From JALYJZ01 sp964476895 (GTDB lineage: Bacteria; Patescibacteriota; SICC01), in NCBI GenBank assembly GCA_964476895.1, contig CAYZCS010000026.1, positions 1-13,067 on the forward strand: a DNA stretch of 13,067 nt, written 5' to 3'. Shown piece after piece: positions 1 through 6,533 of the stretch (its first letter is position 1; every line of letters begins with the position of its first letter). A program made the position numbers and the translations under genes. The notes beneath the pieces are model-generated. The model made no database searches and was not told where the DNA came from. It worked only from the letters and a program-made list of their open reading frames with translations.

Positions 1-786
1 GCGGCGGGGATCGGAGTCCCTTCCGGTGAACCGGACGGTCTTCCCAGCCAGCCGCTGCAGCCGGGGACGGTCGGTGCCATCGCCCATCACGACGAGCGGG
101 ACCTGCAGCCGGTTCGCCGCTTCGATCACGATGTCGTTGCGCTTGTACGGCTCGAGCCGTCCGGCGACGAGGAAGTATCCTCCCTGCCGTCGCGACGGTT
201 TGAACTTGGCGATGTCCACCGGCGGGTGGACCACCGTAGACGAGCGGCCGTAGTACCGGCGGATACGGCGGCGGACGTACTCCGAATTAGCGATGAAGTC
301 GTCGACGCCGGCAGCGGCCCGAAGGTCGCGGCGGCGGAACCCGGCGAGCATCCTCCCGAACATCGCCTTGAGCGGCGCCGGGTAGCCGGTTTCCGTGATA
401 TAGCGGTCGGCATCGCTCCAGATGTACCGGATCGGCGTATGGCAGTAGCAGACGTGGAGCGTCCCGGGACCGGTCCGGACCGACTTGGCCCAGCCGGACG
501 CCGAGGAGAGCACGATGTCGTAGTCCGAGAGGTCGAACCGCCGGAACGCCCCGTCCAACCAGCGGAGCGTCCACTTGTAGTAGCGTCGCGCCAGCGGCAG
601 ATCGTCCAGGAAACTCGTCCGGATGTCTTGCTTGGCGAAGTCCTTTCCCATCCTGACCGGATCGAAGTACGCCGTGTATACCGGTGCGTCCGGCCACATC
701 CGCATGAAGACGCGGAGCACCTGCTCGGCACCGCCGTCCTGCACGAGATGGTCGTGCACGAGCGCGATGCGGGGCTTCCGGCTCAT
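1..786 (-). CDS. GT4-family glycosyltransferase, C-terminus cut by window edge
   Basis: The frame from the ATG at 786 stays open to base 1, giving 262 visible residues; usual GT4 length is about 350-400, so roughly a third is missing. The N-terminal Rossmann half starts IALVHDHLVQDGGAE (residues 7-21), the donor/acceptor glycine loop typical of GT4 enzymes. CYCHTPIRYIWSD (residues 114-126) and the DFIANSEYVRRR stretch (163-174) are also family hallmarks. The second GT-B domain begins with GRLEPYKRND (209-218), whose Lys normally contacts the nucleotide-sugar phosphates. It probably transfers a sugar onto a lipid-linked glycan at the cytosolic face of the membrane; donor and acceptor cannot be told. 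An AGGAG sits 7 bases before the ATG, which overlaps the stop of the upstream phosphoesterase gene (ATGA), so the two are coupled in the glycan operon. Family assignment is firm; the substrate is unknown. Confidence 0.93.
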   Translation of the reverse strand, partial: MSRKPRIALVHDHLVQDGGAEQVLRVFMRMWPDAPVYTAYFDPVRMGKDFAKQDIRTSFLDDLPLARRYYKWTLRWLDGAFRRFDLSDYDIVLSSASGWAKSVRTGPGTLHVCYCHTPIRYIWSDADRYITETGYPAPLKAMFGRMLAGFRRRDLRAAAGVDDFIANSEYVRRRIRRYYGRSSTVVHPPVDIAKFKPSRRQGGYFLVAGRLEPYKRNDIVIEAANRLQVPLVVMGDGTDRPRLQRLAGKTVRFTGRDSDPRR

Positions 787-1274
787 CCGGCCTCTCCTAG
801 CGGATGGACGTCTACGACCAGACGCTGGCCCTGGTCGCCGCCCGGAGCACGGTCCACGATGGCGGCCGAATCGATGACGACGCGATCGCCCGCCGTCACC
901 GTACCCGTCTTCTGGCTGGTCACATGCGGACGGTACCCCTCGCGTACATGCTTTGATTCACGGAACGATGCGCCGGCCTCCGTGAAAAAGTCATACAGCG
1001 CTTCGTGTAGCGCTTGTAGATCCTCATCTTCCTCGACCAGGTTCACCGGGATGTCATGCCGGGCGCCGAACAGTGTCGGCTCATGGATCCGCACTTCCAT
1101 GGGAGCGTGCCGGCGGAGCACCGACCCGAGCGCATCTTCGTCCACGGGACCGGTGACCGAGAACGGCGGCAACAGCGTGATATGCAGCGGCCAGGCATCC
1201 GCGGCGAATCCATCGCCGGCGTTACACGGCTTCAGGAAGTGAACGACCAGATAGGTGCCTGCACGCACTGGCAC
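783..1274 (-). CDS. 2H phosphoesterase (2'-5' RNA ligase-like) protein
   Basis: This 163-residue protein has the two HxT motifs that define the 2H phosphoesterase superfamily: HIT at residues 31-33 (within PLHITLLPPF) and HVT at 117-119 (within YRPHVTSQ). Length and motif spacing fit bacterial LigT/ThpR-like and 2'-5' RNA ligase family proteins, which act on 2',3'-cyclic or 2'-5' phosphodiester bonds. It has no signal peptide or membrane segment, so it is cytosolic. The start is a GTG at 1274 directly abutting the TAG stop of the sugar transferase, with a GGGAG about 7 bases upstream; a second in-frame GTG lies two codons later. Its stop overlaps the ATG of the glycosyltransferase. It is thus locked between two glycan genes, although the family is usually linked to RNA or nucleotide metabolism. 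The true substrate cannot be read from sequence; a cyclic phosphate of a nucleotide or sugar is possible. Confidence 0.85.
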   Translation of the reverse strand: MPVRAGTYLVVHFLKPCNAGDGFAADAWPLHITLLPPFSVTGPVDEDALGSVLRRHAPMEVRIHEPTLFGARHDIPVNLVEEDEDLQALHEALYDFFTEAGASFRESKHVREGYRPHVTSQKTGTVTAGDRVVIDSAAIVDRAPGGDQGQRLVVDVHPLGEAG

Positions 1275-2672
1275 CTAGTACGCTCCCTTCCTCGCGAGTA
1301 CGACCTTCACGGTCTTGAGCAGGATCGTCAGGTCGAGCAGCAGCGACCAATGCTGGATGTAGTAGAGGTCGAGACGGATCCACTCGTCGAACCCGACGTC
1401 GCTCCGGCCCGAGACCTGCCACGGTCCGGTGATGCCCGGCTTGATCGTCAGGCGGCGGCGCTGTTCGCGGGTGTACTGCTTCACCTCCGAGGGAATCGGC
1501 GGGCGCGGGCCGACCAGGCTCATGTCGCCTTTCAGGACGTTGATGATCTGTGGCAGCTCGTCGAGGCTAGTCTTCCGGAGGAACCGGCCGACCCGGGTCA
1601 CCCGCGGATCATCCTTCATCTTGAAGACGGGGCCGCTGGCCTCGTTGTAACGCCGGAGCCCGGGAAGCCGCTTCTCGGCGTCCTTCACCATGCCCCGGAA
1701 CTTGTAGTACGTGAAGGGTTTCCCCGCCCGGCCGACCCTCGTCTGCTTGAAGATCACCGGTCCGCGCGAGTCGAGCTTGATCGCCGCGGCGACGAACGGC
1801 AGGAACACCAGGAAGAACGGCAGCACCAGGATGCTGCCGGCGAGGTCGAGCGTCCGCTTGGCGATCCGGCCCCAGCCTTCGAGCGGCGTCCGGAGCAACG
1901 TCATCACCGGGATCCCGCCGATCGCCGCTACCCCGACCCGGCCGGTAGCCAGTTCCGGCGTACTCGGTACGAACCGGAAGTCCACGTGGGCATCTTCAGT
2001 AGCGTGGAGCAGCGAGAGCTTCTGTTCATCCGACAGGCCCGGGTCGGCGTCGATCAGCTCGTCGGGACGGTACCGCTTCAGGATCTTCGGCAGGTCTTTC
2101 TGGCGGCCCAGGATCTCCTTGCCGCGCGCCGGGCCGCGGGTCGCGACGAAGCCGAGGATCCGGTACCCGCGGCTGCCGGCCGCAAGCTCGCGGGCGAGGG
2201 TCCGGGAGGTCGGCCCGGTCCCCACGACCACTGCGCGTCGGACGCCGATGCCGTACCGGAAAAGGTACTGCTGGAGCAGCCGGACGACCGCCCGGACGAG
2301 CGTGACCAGCAGGACGCTCGCCACGAACCCGAACAGGATCACGAACCGCGAGAAGAAGTCCACGCGCAGGAAGAAGATCAGCGCCACGACCGCCAGCGTG
2401 CCGATCGTCGAGCCTGCCAGAATCCGCGCGAACTCGCTGAGCCCCCGGCGGGTGCTCTGCTGCCGGTACATCTTCAGCAGCGCGAAGATCACCAGCCAGA
2501 CGGCGGTGATGCCGGCCGCGATTACCAGATAGCGCTCAAGCGGCAGCACGGTCGCCACCGGCAACGCCCCCGACTCCACGCGGACGTAGTATGAGATCAG
2601 GAACGCGGCGAAGACCGCGAGCGCGTCGAGCGGCACCAGCAGTGCGGAGATGGCCAGTTCCGAACGTTTCAT
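1275..2672 (-). CDS. Polyprenyl-phosphate sugar-1-phosphate transferase (exopolysaccharide initiation)
   Basis: The 465-residue protein has the full layout of the WbaP/WcaJ-like polyisoprenylphosphate hexose-1-phosphate transferase family. There are four N-terminal membrane helices (about residues 8-30, 44-68, 82-103, 108-132), a cytosolic Rossmann-like domain with VVVGTGPTSRTLA (148-160), a fifth hydrophobic segment (272-300), and the C-terminal bacterial sugar transferase domain. That domain shows YYKFRGM (322-328), the catalytic-region motif KTSLDELPQ (367-375), SLVGPRP (385-391) and PGITGPWQVSGR (412-423). Such enzymes load a hexose phosphate from a UDP-sugar onto undecaprenyl phosphate, the first step of capsule or exopolysaccharide repeat synthesis; the sugar (glucose or galactose) is not decidable here. 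The ATG at 2672 has GGGAGG only 3-4 bases upstream. The 64 bases between it and the rnpB terminator contain no convincing promoter, so expression may rely on weak initiation or terminator read-through. Confidence 0.95.
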   Translation of the reverse strand: MKRSELAISALLVPLDALAVFAAFLISYYVRVESGALPVATVLPLERYLVIAAGITAVWLVIFALLKMYRQQSTRRGLSEFARILAGSTIGTLAVVALIFFLRVDFFSRFVILFGFVASVLLVTLVRAVVRLLQQYLFRYGIGVRRAVVVGTGPTSRTLARELAAGSRGYRILGFVATRGPARGKEILGRQKDLPKILKRYRPDELIDADPGLSDEQKLSLLHATEDAHVDFRFVPSTPELATGRVGVAAIGGIPVMTLLRTPLEGWGRIAKRTLDLAGSILVLPFFLVFLPFVAAAIKLDSRGPVIFKQTRVGRAGKPFTYYKFRGMVKDAEKRLPGLRRYNEASGPVFKMKDDPRVTRVGRFLRKTSLDELPQIINVLKGDMSLVGPRPPIPSEVKQYTREQRRRLTIKPGITGPWQVSGRSDVGFDEWIRLDLYYIQHWSLLLDLTILLKTVKVVLARKGAY

Positions 2673-2736
2673 TTCCCTCCCAGCTTACCGCGACCAAGGG
2701 CGACCTGTCCTCACGCGGCCGAATCCGTCCGGGGAA

Positions 2737-2762
2737 CGCAAAACGCCCCCGTCAGGGAGCGT
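2737..2762 (-). terminator. Intrinsic terminator of rnpB
   Basis: On the minus strand an 8-bp stem, ACGCTCCC paired with GGGGGCGT (one G-U pair), closes a TGAC tetraloop and runs straight into TTTT. It lies about 20 bases after the 3' end of the RNase P RNA and separates it from the sugar transferase gene. Geometry is that of a classical rho-independent terminator. Confidence 0.88.
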
Positions 2763-2782
2763 CTCACGATGTGTCCATGGCC

Positions 2783-3166
2783 GGCGGACCGGTAAGCCGA
2801 GTTCTGTCGTGCCCCGCGCCTCGCGGCGCGAAACAGCGCAGCCATCCATCTAGCCCCGCGATTGCCCGCGGGATCGAGCGGTAACCCGGACCGTGGCGGA
2901 CGGGCCGTCCTGGTCCTGTTTACCTTGCACCGCACGGGGTTTACCTCCCGCCGCCGTCACCGGCGGCGACCGTGCGCTCTTACCGCACGCTTTTCACCCT
3001 TGCCTGTGCCTGCCTTGCGGCGGGCCATCGGCGGTATGGTCTCTGTGGCACTTTCCCTCGGATCGCTCCGGGTCGGAGTTACCGACCGTGCTGCCCGATG
3101 GTGCTCGGACTTTCCTCCCGGCACTGATAAGGTGCCCGGCGGCCGCGTAGTCTGCCGACCGGACGC
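2783..3166 (-). ncRNA. rnpB: RNase P RNA, class A
   Basis: This is the catalytic RNA of RNase P, which cuts 5' leaders from tRNA precursors. All conserved blocks are present in order on the minus strand: GGAGGAAAGUCCGAGC (CR-I), CACAGAGACCAUACCGCC followed by GAUGGCCCGC (P6 partner region), AGGGUGAAAAGCGUGCGG and GUAAGAGCGCACG (CR-IV region), GCUAGAUGGAUGGCUGC and ACGACAGAACUCGGCUUA (CR-V). Ends pair as P1 through CCGGU and ACCGG with flanking GCG/CGC. The L15 loop reads AAACA on one side and GGGUU on the other, between P15 (GGU/ACC) and P16 (GGACC/GGUCC), so the GGU that binds the tRNA 3' CCA is kept (plus-strand positions about 2883-2887). A P17 hairpin GGACG/CGUCC carries the GGCC-type loop for P6. 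The length of about 384 nt is normal for class A. Both ends are estimated to within a few bases. Confidence 0.97.
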
Positions 3167-3168
3167 GT

Positions 3169-3197
3169 AGCATAGCCGGATTCGACGACGAAATCAA
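3169..3197 (-). promoter_or_regulatory. Sigma-70-type promoter for rnpB
   Basis: On the minus strand TTGATT (3197..3192), a 17-base spacer and TATGCT (3174..3169) lie directly in front of the rnpB 5' end, with transcription expected to start about 5-7 bases further on. The -35 hexamer contains the TGA stop codon of the RNase HI gene (3196..3194), so the promoter is nested in the end of the upstream gene. Hexamers and spacing are good; no start site has been measured. Confidence 0.8.
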
Positions 3198-3595
3198 CCG
3201 GCCAGTTCGCGGTCGAGGGCCTGGTTCACGAGCGCATCGGCCTGCTTGTTGCCCTCACGGTACGTGTGCTCATACCGCACGCTCCGGAAGCGTTCCTCCA
3301 GCCCCCGCACCTGGTGCGCGAGCTTCTTCAGCTCCGGGCTCTTGATCTTGTACTCGCCGCTGAGCTGCTTCACGAGCAACTCGGAATCGAGCGTACACCG
3401 GACGTCTTCGTCGGTGTGTTTGCGCGCGCGGTCGAGGCCCGCCAACAGCGCCTGATACTCGGCCTGGTTGTTGGTCGCCCGGCCGATGTACGCGGAGAAC
3501 TCCTCGAGCGTCTCGCCGTCACGAGCGATCACCCCGCCGATCGCCGCCGGACCGGGGTTGCCGCGGGCACCGCCGTCGGTATGGATCGTGATCAT
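3194..3595 (-). CDS. rnhA: Ribonuclease HI
   Basis: The 133-residue protein is a compact RNase H fold enzyme that cleaves the RNA strand of RNA-DNA hybrids in the cytosol (R-loops, primer remnants). The four metal-binding acidic residues are visible: D7 in HTDGGARGNPGP, E46 in NNQAEYQAL, D70 in TLDSELLVKQLSG, and D120 in REGNKQADALVN. The basic-protrusion helix of E. coli RNase HI is not obvious, as in the shorter actinobacterial/archaeal-like RNases HI. The frame is open upstream to an ATG at 3673, but that 26-residue extension overlaps the end of the PilX-like gene and is not family-like. The ATG at 3595 overlaps the upstream TGA as ATGA and begins MITIHTDGG exactly where the family begins, so I chose it. 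No Shine-Dalgarno is seen, so translation probably depends on coupling. Its stop codon is inside the rnpB promoter. Confidence 0.93.
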   Translation of the reverse strand: MITIHTDGGARGNPGPAAIGGVIARDGETLEEFSAYIGRATNNQAEYQALLAGLDRARKHTDEDVRCTLDSELLVKQLSGEYKIKSPELKKLAHQVRGLEERFRSVRYEHTYREGNKQADALVNQALDRELAG

Positions 3596-5283
3596 AGTCG
3601 AGGCGAAGTCCAGATACAGCCGGCGATGCCCTCTTTCACCCACGGGGGACTCGCCGCCGCCGCGGAATTCCATTCGGCTTCGCTGGTCGTATAAAGGTGG
3701 TCATCACCACGATTACTGCGGAACAGCCGGGTCGTGCCGCCCGGGCAAGAGCCGTTATACGGCCACAAATATCCGGAAACATTCTGGTACACGTATCCAT
3801 GGGCGGCTACCGCGTTATTGCGTTCCGCTGCGCTCATCGTGTAGAAGTGATCCATCGCGCCGGGACTCCACAATCGGTAGAACGGGCCGGTCCCCGGCTT
3901 CTGGGTCTGATAGACGTAGCCGGTGATTCCTTCCGGAGAGTTGTACGGAGCCGCTCCCGAGATAAAATCCCGCCGCTGGTTGTATTCATTGACGTTGATC
4001 GTATAAAAGTGGTCGGCGAAGTGCGAAAGACTCCACAGTCGATACAGCGGTATCCGTGTCCGCGGGACCACCCGAAGCGTTGGCGCGGTCACCTGCTGGT
4101 TAGCCTCGGTAACCACCGATTGAGGACCGCAGCTCGCGTACCAGTTCCCCTCGGAAAAAGCATTGACCTGGTATTCAAGTCCAGCCTCCAGGTTGGTAAA
4201 GATCACCCGGCTTCCGGACCCTACGGGGGCGCTTTGGCCACCGGTAATCCTCACGGTCAGAATCGACGAGTTGTGATCGGTGGCGGGAATCGGTCGTTCG
4301 TCGCTGGAGCTGCAGTTATCCACCATCCGCACCGGCACCACGATCGACTGGCTGGTGGCCTCTTCCGGTACCTTGGCATCGAGTTTGGACAAGTCGAGGT
4401 CGGAGAACAGGACATGATCGAAGACATTCACGATTTCCTCGGATGCCGGCGTCAGCACCTGGATGCCGCGCTGCGCGGAGGCATCCTTGGCCACCGCCCG
4501 GACCGTGAAGTCGGGGCTGCGGAGCGCCAGCAGGTCCCCGCTGCCACAGCCGCCCGTGCTGACCCGCGGTTCGATGCTTGCGTCGGCGCCAAGCGCCTTG
4601 AGCCGCAGGCGGAACGTGGAATCCTTGAGCGGCGGCGACTGCTCGCCGAGCGCGTTCGTGGTTCCCGCCCCAAGCAGGATGTCCGGGCTGTCGCCCGCCG
4701 GGATCACCTTCTTCTCGACGAACACCGGGGTCGAGGGGTTGTCGGTCGGGAACCGGTCGGTGGCATCACTGTCTGGGAACGCGATGATCGAGAGCTCCAC
4801 GCCGTTGAAGCCGCTCTCGCCGGAGACGGTTCCGAGGTCCAGGCAGCCGCTATCGGGGGTGGTCGCGGTGGTGGCGATGTCCAATTGCTGAGGCACGTCC
4901 TGCTTGAGCGGCACCTCTTCCTCGACCGGAGAAGTAGTGGCCACGAATTCGGTCAGCAGGCCGGCCTGATCGCCGGGATCGCTCTCGAAGCAATCGCCCC
5001 CGGAACACAGGAAGTCGGTCGGCAGCGCGGCGTCCGGATCATCCGCAGGGGGATGCTGGAAGTTCGGATCCTGCTTCTTCTCCCAAAGTCCTTGCTCGAT
5101 ATAGCTCTCCGCCTTGTAGTATGCCCGTTCCGACGGCGGAATCAGTGCCACGTTCCGGATCTCGCTCGCGACCAAGGCGGTCATGCCGAGACTGGCCGTC
5201 AACGCCGAACCCATGATCACCAGGGAGAACAGGACGGCGTTGCCCCGGTTGCCGACACGGTCTCGCAGGAAGCGCTTCATCAT
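3592..5283 (-). CDS. pilX: PilX-like minor pilin with C-terminal DUF5648 repeats
   Basis: This 563-residue protein begins with a short basic leader and a single hydrophobic helix (about residues 15-40, NAVLFSLVIMGS...), then AYYKAESYIEQGLW (55-67), the region where PilX/GspK-type pilins carry an A-E-A-like segment. A prepilin-peptidase site may lie after G14; the +5 position is Phe rather than Glu. Residues 70-310 are a secreted, cysteine-containing region I do not recognise. Residues about 315-405 look like a beta-sandwich. Residues 413-560 contain three DUF5648 units (LYRLWS...DHFYT...GYVY pattern). PilX is usually about 170-200 residues, so this is much enlarged. It is the last minor-pilin gene and overlaps the PilW-like gene by ATGA. 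Two adjacent ATGs (5283, 5280) are possible; GGAG spacing (5 bases) favours the second. A tip adhesin role is inferred. Confidence 0.85.
   Translation of the reverse strand: MMKRFLRDRVGNRGNAVLFSLVIMGSALTASLGMTALVASEIRNVALIPPSERAYYKAESYIEQGLWEKKQDPNFQHPPADDPDAALPTDFLCSGGDCFESDPGDQAGLLTEFVATTSPVEEEVPLKQDVPQQLDIATTATTPDSGCLDLGTVSGESGFNGVELSIIAFPDSDATDRFPTDNPSTPVFVEKKVIPAGDSPDILLGAGTTNALGEQSPPLKDSTFRLRLKALGADASIEPRVSTGGCGSGDLLALRSPDFTVRAVAKDASAQRGIQVLTPASEEIVNVFDHVLFSDLDLSKLDAKVPEEATSQSIVVPVRMVDNCSSSDERPIPATDHNSSILTVRITGGQSAPVGSGSRVIFTNLEAGLEYQVNAFSEGNWYASCGPQSVVTEANQQVTAPTLRVVPRTRIPLYRLWSLSHFADHFYTINVNEYNQRRDFISGAAPYNSPEGITGYVYQTQKPGTGPFYRLWSPGAMDHFYTMSAAERNNAVAAHGYVYQNVSGYLWPYNGSCPGGTTRLFRSNRGDDHLYTTSEAEWNSAAAASPPWVKEGIAGCIWTSPRL
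3604..4047 (-). repeat. Three DUF5648 repeat units inside the PilX-like protein
   Basis: Residues 413-459, 468-499 and 519-558 of the PilX-like protein follow one pattern: an aromatic-rich start (LYRLWS, FYRLWS, LFRSNR), then DHFYT or DHLYT, then an acidic residue a few positions on (NEY, AER, AEW), and an ending GYVY, GYVY or GCIW, the first and third preceded by EGI. This is the signature of the DUF5648 repeat, seen at C-termini of secreted and surface proteins. The last unit has diverged most. Base composition dips here: 3961-4020 has 27 G/C in 60 bases, below the flanking genes. Confidence 0.85.
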
Positions 5284-6533
5284 TGCTCCAGGGAAACGTT
5301 AACGATGCCGAAGTTCGCGTCGTACACGTTGGCCTGGTACGAGTCGTTCGCCCAGTCGATCACGACGACGGCGTCATCCGCGGGAAGGCTCAGGCCGGGG
5401 ATCAGGGTTCCGCCACGCGGGTTGGAGCTGGTAGGCGCGGCCTCGATCGGCAGGTTGACGACCTCCTGTCTCCAGCCGCTCGGCAGGAGCACCCATGCCG
5501 TGATCTCGTAACTGTACCCGGAGGGAGGATTCAATCCCCCGAGCGGGAAGTTGTAATAGGAAAGCTTCAGGTCGTACGTGCCGGCGGATGGCACCGAAAA
5601 GATGTACGCCGTGCGGAACACCGGATTCCCTCCCGTACCGCCGCTGAGCGAGTAGACCGCGGTCGGTTTGGCAGGATCGCTCCGGCAGTAATCGGAACGG
5701 CTGGAATCCTCGCAAAGGGCGTAATCGTTCCCGTCCTTGATCAGGATCACCGGGGCGGGTCCGGGAGCGGATCCTTCCGATTGCCCCGACAGGTTTTCGA
5801 TCGGGTACGACCGGCTGCCGACGGTAGTCTGGAGGACCGTCTCGCTGGTCTCCGCCTGTTCGTTCGGAGTCAGGGCCACCGCCTGCTTCGTGCGCACGGT
5901 CGCGCTGACGGTCACCCGGGGATGGGTGTTCTTCGGGAGCTGGCATGAGGCGTTCGGGACGGCCCCGGGACAGTCCGCTCCGTCGGGATCGGTCAGCGGA
6001 CTGACGAAGAAGCGGGTCGCCGTGACCGCGACGTTGTCCGCGGTCAACCGGACCTTGTCCGCGGACGCGAACAGTTCGTTACAGGTCGGTGCCGTGGCAT
6101 CCGCACTGTTTTCATAGCGATACAGGGCCCCTTCACTGCCGTTCGCAGCCGTTCCCGGGTCGTAGAAGAAGACCACGCGCGTGCTGTCGTCCGGCGTATT
6201 GGCCGGCCCAGCCACGGTCTGCAGCAACGGCAAGGCTCGGCTGCCGGTCGCGTCGCCAGGCAACCGGCAACGGGCGTCGCCGGCATTCTCACGATAGAAC
6301 GAGTAGTCGATTCTCGACGTCCGGACCGCACGGGCGACCTCCTCGATGTTCACCCGGGCATCCTGTTGGACCTTGCGCTGGGCGGCGGTCTTGCTGGAAG
6401 TCTGGGTAACGCTGACCAACACGCCGACCACCACGACCGCCAGCAGGATGAAGATGGTCGAGGAGACGACCAGCTCGACCAGGGTGTATCCCCGCTGGTC
6501 GCGGAGCACGCCACGGATCCCCCGCCCGATCAC
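5280..6533 (-). CDS. pilW: PilW-like minor pilin with added beta-rich C-terminal domain
   Basis: The 417-residue protein carries a class III prepilin signal, DQRG/YTLVELVVSS (cut after G15, Glu at +5), followed by the hydrophobic assembly helix (16-42) and the QRKVQQDARVNIEEVARAVR helix (52-71) typical of PilW/PulJ proteins. The PilW-like globular part ends about residue 245 with ETVLQTTVGSR. Residues about 260-417 form an extra module rich in beta-strand and aromatic residues, with AYIFSVPSAGTYDLKLSYYN (309-328) and WANDSYQANVYDANFGI (394-410), resembling calcium-dependent carbohydrate-binding jelly rolls; that resemblance is by eye only. Several Cys pairs fit extracellular disulfides. The start is a GTG overlapping the upstream TGA (GTGA), with GGAGG five bases before it. 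It should be processed by PilD and join the priming/tip complex with its neighbours. Confidence 0.88.
   Translation of the reverse strand: MIGRGIRGVLRDQRGYTLVELVVSSTIFILLAVVVVGVLVSVTQTSSKTAAQRKVQQDARVNIEEVARAVRTSRIDYSFYRENAGDARCRLPGDATGSRALPLLQTVAGPANTPDDSTRVVFFYDPGTAANGSEGALYRYENSADATAPTCNELFASADKVRLTADNVAVTATRFFVSPLTDPDGADCPGAVPNASCQLPKNTHPRVTVSATVRTKQAVALTPNEQAETSETVLQTTVGSRSYPIENLSGQSEGSAPGPAPVILIKDGNDYALCEDSSRSDYCRSDPAKPTAVYSLSGGTGGNPVFRTAYIFSVPSAGTYDLKLSYYNFPLGGLNPPSGYSYEITAWVLLPSGWRQEVVNLPIEAAPTSSNPRGGTLIPGLSLPADDAVVVIDWANDSYQANVYDANFGIVNVSLEQ

Noticed and set aside
1056..2594. 512-codon plus-strand open frame opposite the sugar transferase
   Set aside because: Low-complexity, charged translation with no domain; the minus strand here encodes a full, motif-complete sugar transferase.
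2673..2736. Promoter for the glycan operon
   Set aside because: A TAAGCT sits near the start codon but has no matching -35 and would leave almost no leader, so no promoter is claimed.
3596..3673. N-terminal 26-residue extension of RNase HI
   Set aside because: It overlaps the DUF5648 coding end, is not family-like, and the ATGA overlap at 3595 gives a canonical start.
3697..5511. 604-codon plus-strand open frame opposite the PilX-like gene
   Set aside because: It is antisense to a protein with a clear pilin N-terminus and DUF5648 repeats; its translation is Arg/Gly/His-rich without recognisable domains, as expected for shadow frames in GC-rich DNA.
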